In this document: positions 6,554 to 13,908 of the stretch, piece after piece
Layout: every line of letters begins with the position of its first letter
Numbering within the stretch: the stretch's first letter is position 1
NCBI GenBank assembly: GCA_003552605.1
Contig: PUNN01000128.1
Span: forward strand, 1-14,251
Direction: 5' to 3'
DNA length: 14,251 nucleotides
Source: Phycisphaeraceae bacterium
GTDB taxonomy: Bacteria; Planctomycetota; Phycisphaerae; Phycisphaerales; Phycisphaeraceae
Position numbers and translations under genes: made by a program
Notes under the pieces: generated by a model
The model's input: only the letters and a program-made list of their open reading frames with translations
Databases searched by the model: none
Told to the model about the DNA's origin: nothing

Positions 6554-7499
6554 GACCGGCCCTCGCTTCCTCCGCCTCCTCACGCTCCCCAACCGGCGGC
6601 GACTCCGCGGCCTGCCAGTCGCGCAGCAACACGAGCACCAGCGCCAGCACCACGCCGAGCATGTACCAGACCATCCCGGGCCCGTCCTCAACCCATGCAC
6701 CTTCGAGCAGTCGCAGCCGCAGGGACGCAACTAGCCCGAGCGCAAGGATCATACTGCCACCGATCGCCCGCAATACAGCCGCGATGATGGGGGCGGCCGC
6801 CAGTCGCCACCTTGCAAGCAGCAGCCACGTCAGCACGAACCCCGCCGCCCCATGGACGAATAATGGGCCGGCCCCGGGCAGGTGTTGGCCGATCTCGACC
6901 GGGAAGACCGCTGCCGCTAGCGCGCTCAGCGCCAGGGCAATCGACAGGATTCCGACAATGCATGAGGCGGCCTTTTCCTCCGAGCGGCTAAGCACCCGGC
7001 TTCTCCGCCGCGATCGCCTCCTTCGCCCCCGCGACTCATCAGCGGCTCGCCGGGAGGGCACATCGCCGACACGGTCATCATCCGGCGAGCCCATCCCCAC
7101 CAGAAGCGGCCAGAGCACGGCCACCATGCTCAGGCCACCGATGGCGTTGGCAAGCACATCGTGGAGGTTGCCGTTTCGCCCAAACAACGGCTGGGTCGCC
7201 TCGGTCAGACCGCCGACGAGCACGGCAAACAACGCAGTCACAATAATTTGCGTGCTATCTCGCGAGCACGGCCACGGCCGGGCGACCGCAAGCAGCAGCG
7301 CAAGGGTGGCGTAGGCGCCAAAGTGCAACAGCTTGTCCGGCTCAATCGGGCCCGGCGGGGTCGGCGGCCGGGGCACCCGTGGCAGGTGGGTGGCCACCAT
7401 CAGGGTGATGAAGTAGGCCGCCGCCATCACACGCGCCGCCGCGGAGCCGGGCAGGCCACCGAGGCGGGCGGTCGGTCTGGACGGGGTGGATCGGGTCAC
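6543..7499 (-). CDS. VanZ-like family membrane protein
   Basis: VanZ-like proteins are small membrane proteins of unclear mechanism; VanZ itself gives low-level teicoplanin resistance. With GTG at 7499 the product is 318 residues. The N-terminal half has helices at about 24-39, 60-75, 85-98 and 115-135. The family core is DKLLHFGAYATLALL (55-69), E100-x-x-Q103, and GR-x5-DVLAN (107-118). An arginine/serine-rich cytoplasmic linker follows (about 148-172). Four more helices (about 178-198, 212-228, 232-260 and 275-292) form a second hydrophobic half beyond the usual VanZ length. The gene overlaps murJ by 11 bases, so both are probably cotranscribed, consistent with an envelope role. The start is uncertain: ATG at 7427, and open frame up to 7634, are alternatives. 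A promoter-like AT-rich patch at 7527-7541 argues against the longest form. Confidence 0.82.
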   Translation of the reverse strand: MTRSTPSRPTARLGGLPGSAAARVMAAAYFITLMVATHLPRVPRPPTPPGPIEPDKLLHFGAYATLALLLAVARPWPCSRDSTQIIVTALFAVLVGGLTEATQPLFGRNGNLHDVLANAIGGLSMVAVLWPLLVGMGSPDDDRVGDVPSRRAADESRGRRRRSRRRSRVLSRSEEKAASCIVGILSIALALSALAAAVFPVEIGQHLPGAGPLFVHGAAGFVLTWLLLARWRLAAAPIIAAVLRAIGGSMILALGLVASLRLRLLEGAWVEDGPGMVWYMLGVVLALVLVLLRDWQAAESPPVGEREEAEEARAGHGR

Positions 7500-7526
7500 G
7501 ATCAATGGCGGTCGATTCTCACGAAT

Positions 7527-7541
7527 GCTACTATTAAAGGC
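7527..7541. promoter_or_regulatory. AT-rich patch between divergent genes, candidate promoter
   Basis: This is the most AT-rich short stretch in the divergent gap between the VanZ-like gene and the pseudopilin gene. On the minus strand TTTAAT (7533-7538) matches five of six -10 bases and would give a leader of about 25 bases to the GTG at 7499. On the plus strand TACTAT (7529-7534) matches four of six. No good -35 box is visible on either side, so this is only a candidate. Confidence 0.3.
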
Positions 7542-7681
7542 AATGCGGAGGCTGTGGTAGCGCGATGGCCACCGTGGGGGAGCGTGAGGCGCGGGGTCGG
7601 CCGATGTGAGGCCGGCCCGGCACCACGCGGGCATCGCTCGCCCAGGGCCTCATCATGAATCGACGACCTCGGAGCCCGGCC

Positions 7682-8410
7682 ATGCGATTTCGTGCTAAAG
7701 GCGTGACGCTCATCGAGCTTCTGGTGGTTATTTCGATCATTGCTCTGCTTATCGGCATCCTCGTCCCGGTCATCGCCAGCGTGCAGCGCTCGGCGCGGCT
7801 GTCAGCCTGCCTGAGCAATGTGAACCAGATTACCATGGCAATCGATGCCGCCATGCGCGAGCGCGACCGCATCTATCCCGGCCCGAGCGAGGGCACCGAT
7901 GACCTCCAGATGGGCCTGCTCGGGACAAGCGGCACGAGTGGCCAGATGGGTGGCAACCGCAACGAGAACCAGCGGCCGCTGAATCGCCACCTGTCCGAGG
8001 TCGAGCAGATTGCCCAATGCCCGCTGGATCAAGGGGGCATGGGCGGTAGCGAGCCCGTTCATGAACGGTTCGGCACCTCCTACTGGTACCCGGCTTCCCC
8101 CGAAAACACGCAGCAGCACTACACCCAGGACAACGTCTGGCTCTTCGGCGGCCGGCCCGGGGGCCGTCGCGAAGTGTCCAACCCCGCCCGGAAACTGGTC
8201 ATCGCCGATGCGGTGGTCCTGGGCTCGCGATTCCCTGCCGGTGAGTCCCGCAACGACTGGCACGGCACCGGCGAGCCGCTGGGCATCACCGTGGGCTTCG
8301 CCGATGGCAGTGCCAAGCAGCTTGAACGCAAGAGCAGTGGCTCGCAGTCGCCTCAGTCGGCCAGTTCGCAGGCGGTCCAGCAGATGGCCGGCCAGGACCC
8401 GTATTACTGA
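7682..8410 (+). CDS. Type II secretion/type IV pilin-like prepilin (planctomycete pseudopilin)
   Basis: The 242-residue product is a prepilin-type protein exported and assembled by a type II secretion or type IV pilus-like machine. The leader MRFRAKG is cut by prepilin peptidase after G7. The mature N-terminus VTLIE carries the invariant Glu at position 5 (E12 of the precursor), and a hydrophobic helix runs to about residue 32. The globular part holds a few cysteines (C43, C113) and ends with a VGFADGSAKQL-like stretch (204-214). That resembles the FADG(H)V end of the DUF1559-like and related pseudopilins abundant in planctomycetes, preceded by a His (H194). A Ser/Gln-rich tail follows. ATG at 7682 is chosen because GGAG lies seven bases upstream and it gives a normal 7-residue leader; ATG at 7655 is an alternative. 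No pilus assembly genes are nearby. Confidence 0.85.
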   Translation: MRFRAKGVTLIELLVVISIIALLIGILVPVIASVQRSARLSACLSNVNQITMAIDAAMRERDRIYPGPSEGTDDLQMGLLGTSGTSGQMGGNRNENQRPLNRHLSEVEQIAQCPLDQGGMGGSEPVHERFGTSYWYPASPENTQQHYTQDNVWLFGGRPGGRREVSNPARKLVIADAVVLGSRFPAGESRNDWHGTGEPLGITVGFADGSAKQLERKSSGSQSPQSASSQAVQQMAGQDPYY

Positions 8411-8430
8411 GGTTATGCCCACCCTGATGT

Positions 8431-8448
8431 CGCCGCTCGCGGCGGTTT
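8431..8448 (+). terminator. Weak hairpin after the pseudopilin gene
   Basis: CGCCGC and GCGGCG form a perfect 6-base stem around TC, followed by GTTT, starting 21 bases after the stop codon. The stem is short and the T-tract only three bases, so termination would be partial at best. Confidence 0.3.
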
Positions 8449-8563
8449 GACGCCCCGCGAAGCAGAAGCGACACTTTGAAACCACCCCGCGTGGCCGGTC
8501 GGCCGGGTCGAGGTCGGGCATCCGCCCGCCTGTCCCCCCGCCCGCCGCGCCATTCCACGAATC

Positions 8564-8569
8564 AAGGAG
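8564..8569 (+). promoter_or_regulatory. Strong Shine-Dalgarno of the coiled-coil gene
   Basis: AAGGAG lies seven bases before ATG at 8577 and decides that start. It is stronger than the sites of most neighbours, several of which have little or no recognisable Shine-Dalgarno. Confidence 0.75.
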
Positions 8570-8576
8570 CCCTCCC

Positions 8577-10034
8577 ATGGCGGCACGTGCAAGGTCCGGC
8601 AGCGTTACAACGGGGGTCGGGGTCGCTCTGGTGCTGATGGCCCTGCTGACCGTAGCCAGCACCACGCTCGCGATCGTGGCCAACCTCCAGATCGACGATC
8701 ACCGTCAGCAACGCCAGCAGGCCGAGCGTGACCTGGAACGCACGCTCAGCGATCGCGACCGGGAGAATGCCGAAGTCTCCCGCTACTGGGACCGGGCCGA
8801 TACGACCAACCCCGTCGTCCGGCAGATGCTGCAAGAGGTGCGAAACTGGCGGACACTGGTCGGTGCCGACGAGGCTGACAACTATCGCAATTGGGGCCTG
8901 CAACTGCGCGACATCACCTTTGAAGTCGATGGGGATCAACAGACGCTGGCGGATCCGCAGTACGAGGAACGCGATGGGGAGGAACGCCTGCTCGCAGCCC
9001 GCCGTGATTTGCTGGAAGACATCAACACGCTCATCGGTGAGACCGAGTCGCTGCGAAACCGGATCAGCAGCCTCGAGGATGAGCGTGATGCTGCCCGTGA
9101 CCTCGCCGAGGAAGAACAGGAACGCAGCGAGCAGGTCAGCCAGGAGTATGAGGAGTCGAAGCAAGAGCTGCGCGAACAGCTCGATCAGGCCCGTGCCCAG
9201 TACGAGCAGCACCGCGACCGGTGGCAGGATCAGTACAGCGACCTGCGCGACCGCTTGCGTGAAACGCAGCAGAGCTTCGAGCAGTTCCGCGAAGAGGTCG
9301 ATGCCCGCGACACCAGCGCCATCGTGGCCGACCTTCGGCGCACCGTCCTCGAGCGCGAGCAGGAGATTCAGGACCTTCAAGAGCAGCTCGGCGAGCGGGC
9401 GCCGGTGGCCACGCCCGAGGCGCCGATCCGTGCGGATGCCGAGGTGGTCCGCAAGCTTGACCGCCATCACGTAATCATCAACATCGGCCGTGAACACGGC
9501 GTGCCCATGGGCCTGACCTTCGAGGTCTTCGATGCCGATGAACCCATGCCCGACCGCGCCGGCGAAGGCCGCGGCAAGGCCTCGGTCGAGGTGGTGCGTA
9601 TCCAGGATCAGAGCGCCGTGGCGCAGGTGGTGCGCCGGGACAACGATGCCGAGGTGGGCATCGGCGACAAGCTTTTCAACGTCGTCTACGATCGCGACCG
9701 GCGGTACAACTTCTTCGTCCACGGCGAGTTTGACCTCGCCGACCGCGGCCGGGCAACCGAGGGCGACCGGCGGCGGATTGAATCGCTCGTGCGAAGCTTC
9801 CGCGGGCGTCTGATGGACGAGCTGGATTACCAGGTGGATTACGTGGTGCTCGGCGTGCGGCCGGAGGAGCCGGAACTGCCCGAGCAGGCCGATGAGTTCC
9901 AGCGCGCTGAGTACGAGCGCCAGCAGCAGGCCTTCGAGGCTTACCACGACCTTGAAGAAGAGGCCCGTGATCGCGGTATCCCCGTGCTCAGCCAGAACCG
10001 ATTCCTTACCCTCATCGGTTACTACACGCGTTGA
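8577..10034 (+). CDS. Membrane-anchored coiled-coil protein with beta-rich domain and BRCT-like C-terminus; function unknown
   Basis: I do not recognise a named family. The 485-residue protein has one N-terminal transmembrane helix (about 12-36) with a short basic lead. A charged helical region follows (40-70), then a Trp-containing linker (70-130), and a long heptad-like coiled coil rich in Glu, Arg and Gln (about 134-275). Residues 286-370 look like a small beta domain with HHVIINIGREHGVPMG, then KASVEVVRIQ and GIGDKLF. This Gly-x-x-x-Gly-Val/Gly-Asp pattern recalls the FlgT C-terminal type fold. Residues 376-483 read like a BRCT domain: FFVHGEF, a helix around IESLVRSFRG, VDYVVLGVRP, then a helix, RGIPVLSQNRFLTLIGY. 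With short basic residues inside, most of the protein is probably periplasmic. It follows the pseudopilin by 166 bases. Domain calls are by eye. Confidence 0.85.
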   Translation: MAARARSGSVTTGVGVALVLMALLTVASTTLAIVANLQIDDHRQQRQQAERDLERTLSDRDRENAEVSRYWDRADTTNPVVRQMLQEVRNWRTLVGADEADNYRNWGLQLRDITFEVDGDQQTLADPQYEERDGEERLLAARRDLLEDINTLIGETESLRNRISSLEDERDAARDLAEEEQERSEQVSQEYEESKQELREQLDQARAQYEQHRDRWQDQYSDLRDRLRETQQSFEQFREEVDARDTSAIVADLRRTVLEREQEIQDLQEQLGERAPVATPEAPIRADAEVVRKLDRHHVIINIGREHGVPMGLTFEVFDADEPMPDRAGEGRGKASVEVVRIQDQSAVAQVVRRDNDAEVGIGDKLFNVVYDRDRRYNFFVHGEFDLADRGRATEGDRRRIESLVRSFRGRLMDELDYQVDYVVLGVRPEEPELPEQADEFQRAEYERQQQAFEAYHDLEEEARDRGIPVLSQNRFLTLIGYYTR

Positions 10035-10299
10035 CGGCCGTGGCCCGTGGCCCGGCCAAGGGACGTCGAAACAAGCGAAGCGCGGCGGGGCTATGCGCGT
10101 GGCCCGGGCGGACGATGGCCGCGGGCGCCATGCATCGGGTTGTTCGACGCATCTGTGAGCACCGCCTTCGCAGGTTGGCCGGGTGCCGACCCGAAGGTGC
10201 CCCGGCAAACATCCACGGCTGAGACGTTTCACCACCCGTTCTTCGGGCCCGCCTCGGCACACCACCGCCCGCCGCCCCCGCCTCTTACCTTCATCTTTC
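10035..10299. other. Intergenic region upstream of the acyltransferase gene
   Basis: No gene is supported in these 265 bases. The first 75 bases contain three copies of a GTGGCCC word, at about 10041-10110. The frames that cross the region have biased composition and no recognisable protein. No clear terminator, promoter or RNA gene is visible, and the acyltransferase ATG has no Shine-Dalgarno. Confidence 0.5.
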
Positions 10300-11319
10300 A
10301 TGGTCCACCTCAGGCAGCGCATCGCGGATCGGCTGGTCTACACCGCCGCGCGGATCGGCGCTGCGGGAGCGGGGATGGTCCAGCCGGAGACGGCCCTGCG
10401 ATGGGCGGCGGGCCTCGGACATCAGCTCTACCGTTTTGACCGACGCCATCGCGAGCGGGCGTTAAGCAACCTCGCCGGTGCCTACCCCGAGCTTTCCCAT
10501 GCGCAGCGCGAGCGCATTGCCGTCGACTCGTTCAGCCACTTCTTCCGACTGGCCGTTGAGCTTTTCAGCACGCCACGACTGCTCAGCAGGCACAACTTCG
10601 CCGACCGGATCAAGCTGCGCGGGCTTGATGAAGCGCTGGACCTGTTCAACTCGAAGCGGGCCCTGGTGCTGGTCACCGGCCATTACGGCAACTGGGAGGT
10701 GCTTGGCTCGCTGCTGGCGCTCCTCGGCTACCACATCGAAGCGGTCGCCCGTCCGATCGACAACCGGCTGATCAACCAGTGGCTGCTGGAGGTCCGCCAG
10801 CGTCGGGGCCTGCGGATCATCTCGAAATGGGAGCAGGAACTCGACCGCATGACCGCCCTGCTCAGCGCCGGCGGCATGCTCGGGTTGGTGGCCGATCAGA
10901 ATGCCGGCGGCCGCGGGCTGTTCGTGCCGTTTTTTGGCCGGCTCGCGAGCACGCACAAGTCGCTGGCACTGCTTGCCGTCAGCCGGCAGGTGCCGGTGAT
11001 CTGCGGCTACGCACGCCGCCGCGGCCTCGGCTGCCATTTCGAACTTGGCGTCAGTGACATCATCCATCCCGAGCACTGGCAGTCGCAGCCCGACCCGATC
11101 TACTACGTCACCGCCCGCTTCATGCATGCCATCGAGCAGATGGTGCGCCAACAGCCCGAGCAATACCTCTGGATGCACCGCCGCTGGAAGACCCGCCCTC
11201 GCCACGAGCGCCAAGGCAAGCCCATGCCCGCTGCGCTTCGAAGAAAGCTCGAGTCCCTGCCATGGATGGACCAGCCCACGCTCGATCGGCTGATCAATCC
11301 CCCAATCGAGTGGGCATGA
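10300..11319 (+). CDS. LpxL/HtrB-type lipid A late acyltransferase family protein
   Basis: The family transfers acyl chains to the lipid A core at the inner face of the cytoplasmic membrane. Relatives act on other lipids (for example in glycolipid or ornithine-lipid synthesis). The 339-residue length is close to the usual 300-330. The catalytic H-x4-E motif is intact: H128-YGNW-E133 in TGHYGNWEVLG. The second conserved block is VADQNAGGRGLFVPFFG (197-213), and the family C-terminal block QYLWMHRRWKTRP is at 288-300. An amphipathic or weakly hydrophobic N-terminus (about 10-45) replaces the single clear helix of E. coli LpxL. ATG at 10300 is chosen because the family homology begins there. The frame is open further upstream but that part is low-complexity. 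No other lipid A genes are in the window, so the exact substrate cannot be assigned. Confidence 0.9.
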   Translation: MVHLRQRIADRLVYTAARIGAAGAGMVQPETALRWAAGLGHQLYRFDRRHRERALSNLAGAYPELSHAQRERIAVDSFSHFFRLAVELFSTPRLLSRHNFADRIKLRGLDEALDLFNSKRALVLVTGHYGNWEVLGSLLALLGYHIEAVARPIDNRLINQWLLEVRQRRGLRIISKWEQELDRMTALLSAGGMLGLVADQNAGGRGLFVPFFGRLASTHKSLALLAVSRQVPVICGYARRRGLGCHFELGVSDIIHPEHWQSQPDPIYYVTARFMHAIEQMVRQQPEQYLWMHRRWKTRPRHERQGKPMPAALRRKLESLPWMDQPTLDRLINPPIEWA

Positions 11320-11591
11320 CAAGCGCCCGCAAGAACCACAACAATGCCCAGGCGAGGGGCCAACGGCAGGTTCGCACGGTTGCAGGGCAACGGCCGCCTG
11401 CCACCGTGCTGGGCTGCGTGAATCAACCCCCGCACCACCTTCCCCCTGCGACTGTGCCAGCCGGTGCATGATGACGATAACCTTTCGCTTTCCGGTTCAT
11501 CTGCCTCACACCCACCCGTGCCCGGCAGCCCATCAGGTCTGCAGGCAACTCGCACACTTGCACCCGCGGACCCGCGGAGATGAACCAGCGA
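11320..11591. other. Convergent intergenic region
   Basis: These 272 bases separate the 3' ends of the acyltransferase and HAD genes. No convincing ORF, tRNA, riboswitch or U-tailed terminator is visible. It contains CGGCAGGTTCGCACGGTTGC and nearby GCAACGGCCGCCTGCC, which pair partly (GGCAG with CTGCC at 11370 and 11397), and a pyrimidine-rich stretch at 11480-11500. A small RNA cannot be excluded, but nothing here supports one. Confidence 0.4.
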
Positions 11592-12341
11592 TCAGCCGCT
11601 CCGTTCGTTGCCGTCCATGCCCAGATGCGATTCCAGTTCATTGAGATGATCGAGCACCAGGTCCGGGGGGTGGTCGCCGGGGTTGGGCGGGAACACCTCG
11701 ACGAGGTCGTACTGGCGCAGCCACGCGGCCTTCATGCCGTAGCGCTTGGCGCCCTGCACATCACCAAGCCAGTTGTCACCGATCAGCAGGGTGGACTGCG
11801 GGTCAAGCTGCAACTTTTCCGCTGCGACATTGAAGATACAGGGATGAGGCTTCACGTAGCCGACCTCGCCCGAGATGACGATCGCCTCGAACACCGACTC
11901 GATGCCGATGCGCCGCAGGCTGTGGCGGATCGCGGCCCCATCCGGGTAGTTCGAGACAAGGCCGAGGCGGTACCGCTCGCTCAGCCGATGCAGCAGTGAA
12001 AGGACACCGGCCGGCAGTTCGATGGCATCGATGAACGCCTCATAGCGCACGCGGAGCAGGTCTTCAAGCACCTCGGGCGAAGGGCGGCGGCCGTAAAGCC
12101 GGCATACGAGGCTCGCCGTCACCTCGACCGGGTCATTTTCACGGTGATCGCCGCGATAGGGGGCGAGGCGATCGGCCTCGCGAAGTCGCTGCATCTGCTC
12201 GCGGTCGACACGGCCGAAATGCCTCGCCAGCGCCCGTTCGAACGCACCATCAAGCTGTGCCACGGCATCATGCGAAAACGGAACGAGGGTGTTGCCGTAG
12301 TCAAACAGGATCGTGCGGATCTGCCCGCCATCGAAGGTCAT
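11592..12341 (-). CDS. HAD-superfamily hydrolase (haloacid dehalogenase-like, class I cap)
   Basis: HAD enzymes use an aspartate nucleophile, mostly to hydrolyse phosphate esters. The 249-residue product has motif I at 12-19 (LFDYGNTL, nucleophile D14), a helical cap inserted after it (about 25-105, class I), and motif II S130 in VSN. Motif III is K164 in VKPHP, and motif IV is GDNWLGD with D189 and D194. The residue two after the nucleophile, normally the Asp acid/base of phosphatases, is G16. This FDYGNT form is also found in many uncharacterised relatives. The substrate is unknown. ATG at 12341 is preferred for its GAGGG at eight bases; a GTG at 12359 would add six residues. It lies 72 bases downstream of the GH4 gene on the same strand, so cotranscription is likely. 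Confidence 0.88.
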   Translation of the reverse strand: MTFDGGQIRTILFDYGNTLVPFSHDAVAQLDGAFERALARHFGRVDREQMQRLREADRLAPYRGDHRENDPVEVTASLVCRLYGRRPSPEVLEDLLRVRYEAFIDAIELPAGVLSLLHRLSERYRLGLVSNYPDGAAIRHSLRRIGIESVFEAIVISGEVGYVKPHPCIFNVAAEKLQLDPQSTLLIGDNWLGDVQGAKRYGMKAAWLRQYDLVEVFPPNPGDHPPDLVLDHLNELESHLGMDGNERSG

Positions 12342-12413
12342 GGCCGATACCCTCACCACATGGTTTACCGTGGCACTTCTCAGATGCTTCCCCGTGCCGG
12401 CAACCCCGGTGAT

Positions 12414-13790
12414 TCATCCCGCCGCGGCGGGGCTCAGGCCGTAGCGTTCAGCATCGATCGCATCGCGTTCGCACTCGAGGAACGCTTCGAGCATCGCATC
12501 GGTGTCACCGATGCTCATCGTCAGTGGGTCGGTCAACAGCGCCCGCCGCAGCAGCTTCAGATCACCCTCATAAATGCCCTCGGCCGTCAATTCGTGGGTG
12601 TCGAGTACCTGCTCGCACAGGCCCCGCACACCCCGCGGCATGGGCGGGCAGGGCAGTGGCCTCGGCCCGTCCATGTCCAGTTCGCAGTATAGCTCGATGA
12701 ACGCATCGTGCGACAGGTTGGGCACGGCGCCGTGACTGGTGGTGTTGACAAAGAATCGCGAGGCCGGCTTCGCCCACATGCCCTCGATCAGGTCCGTGGC
12801 CGGGTCCGGGCCGAACTGCTCATCGAAGCTGTCCATGCTCTGCTCGCCACTGAGAAACGCATCGACCTGCGCCCAGGCCTTCTCCGTCTGCCGGGTGCGC
12901 TCATCGGCCTCGAACAGTTTCAGCGGCGGGTGACGGTCGTTGCCACTGACGCCGCGGCCCTGGTAGAACGGCACGTATTCCTTGGTGTGGCCGAGCACGG
13001 TGGGCAGCACACCGAAGGCATCGTACAGCTCGATGGCGATGGAGTTGTTCAGCCAGCCCTTGGCATGCTTGCCGCCGCCCTGGGCCTGCTCATTGAAGTC
13101 GGCCTCGGCCGAAGCGCGCAGCGATGCGATGATGTCCGGCATCAGGTCGCGGCCATCGTACTCGGCCTTCAGCAGCCAGGTGTAGTGGTTCGGCCCGGCG
13201 CTGAGGACGGTGAGCTTTTCATCATTGGGCACATCGGCGAGCTGCGCAAAGCGGTTTCGAAGGCCCCATTGGGCATCGCACAGGGCCAGGCTCTTGAGCT
13301 TCGGAAAATAACGTCGAATCGCCATGCCGTGGACGGTGGTCGGGTTGACGTAGTTGATCACCCAGGCATCGGGGCAGAGGTTGCTGATGTCTTCGCAGCA
13401 GCGCAGCACCTCGGGCAGTTCCCGGGCGCTTCGCATCACCCCACCCGGGCCGATGGTGTCGCCCGAGCACATGCGGATGCCGTACCTCGCGGCCACCTCG
13501 CAATCCACGCCACGGAAATGGGCATTGCGGTCAGCGAAAGAGAGCACGATGAAGTCGCTGCCTTCGAGCACCTCCCGGCGATCGGTCGAGGCCTCGATGG
13601 CGAGCTTGACCCCGTGATGGTCGCGGGCCAATTCCGCCAGTCGCCGCATCTTCTCCAGTCGCTCCCCATCGGTGTCGACCAGCGCCAGCGTGCCCTCCCG
13701 CAGGTGGGGGGAGTGGACCATCTGCCAGATGGCCTTGCGGCCGAAGAAGAAGCTGCCTGCACCGAGGATGACGATCTTGGGATGTTGCAT
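12414..13790 (-). CDS. Glycoside hydrolase family 4 (NAD- and metal-dependent glycosidase)
   Basis: GH4 enzymes cleave alpha- or beta-glycosides through an oxidation-elimination route needing NAD and a divalent metal. The 458-residue length is typical (430-480). The Rossmann loop ILGAGSFFFG is at 8-17. Other landmarks are SGDTIGPGG (109-117), INYVNPT (145-151), the metal-site cysteine C171 in CDAQWG, the metal-site histidine H202 in GPNHYTW, and a candidate catalytic tyrosine Y272 in KEYVPFY. In known GH4 groups the residues after the metal cysteine track substrate (CHSV, CHEV, CDMP, CNVP, CHG). CDAQ fits none of these exactly, so the sugar specificity cannot be assigned. ATG at 13790 starts the family homology, with GGAA upstream. 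The HAD gene follows on the same strand. Confidence 0.92.
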   Translation of the reverse strand: MQHPKIVILGAGSFFFGRKAIWQMVHSPHLREGTLALVDTDGERLEKMRRLAELARDHHGVKLAIEASTDRREVLEGSDFIVLSFADRNAHFRGVDCEVAARYGIRMCSGDTIGPGGVMRSARELPEVLRCCEDISNLCPDAWVINYVNPTTVHGMAIRRYFPKLKSLALCDAQWGLRNRFAQLADVPNDEKLTVLSAGPNHYTWLLKAEYDGRDLMPDIIASLRASAEADFNEQAQGGGKHAKGWLNNSIAIELYDAFGVLPTVLGHTKEYVPFYQGRGVSGNDRHPPLKLFEADERTRQTEKAWAQVDAFLSGEQSMDSFDEQFGPDPATDLIEGMWAKPASRFFVNTTSHGAVPNLSHDAFIELYCELDMDGPRPLPCPPMPRGVRGLCEQVLDTHELTAEGIYEGDLKLLRRALLTDPLTMSIGDTDAMLEAFLECERDAIDAERYGLSPAAAG

Positions 13791-13852
13791 GAAACCGGTT
13801 CCGACAAGTTGATCTACACGCTGCCTCATACCGCGACGCGGGCAGCAACCCA

Positions 13853-13881
13853 ATACTAGCGAATCCCCATCCTGCTTTCAT
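13853..13881 (-). promoter_or_regulatory. Candidate sigma70-type promoter of the GH4-HAD unit
   Basis: On the minus strand ATGAAA (13876-13881) matches four of six -35 bases and TAGTAT (13853-13858) four of six -10 bases, with a 17-base spacer. The predicted start site would leave a leader of about 55 bases before the GH4 ATG. It lies between the gene and repeat copy B. Confidence 0.35.
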
Positions 13882-13908
13882 CGCTGCGTGCATTCCAAGG
13901 TTGGGGGG

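Noticed and set aside
10183..10299. 39-residue N-terminal extension of the acyltransferase
   Set aside because: Low-complexity Arg/Pro-rich sequence unlike the family. Homology starts at ATG 10300.
8562..10322. 586-codon open frame on the minus strand opposite the coiled-coil gene
   Set aside because: It is antisense to a gene with a strong Shine-Dalgarno and coherent domains. Its composition (Leu/Val/Ala runs) is what the Glu/Gln/Asp-rich coiled coil gives when read backwards.
12708..13859. 383-codon open frame on the plus strand
   Set aside because: Antisense shadow of the GH4 gene, whose Rossmann loop and metal-site residues are intact.
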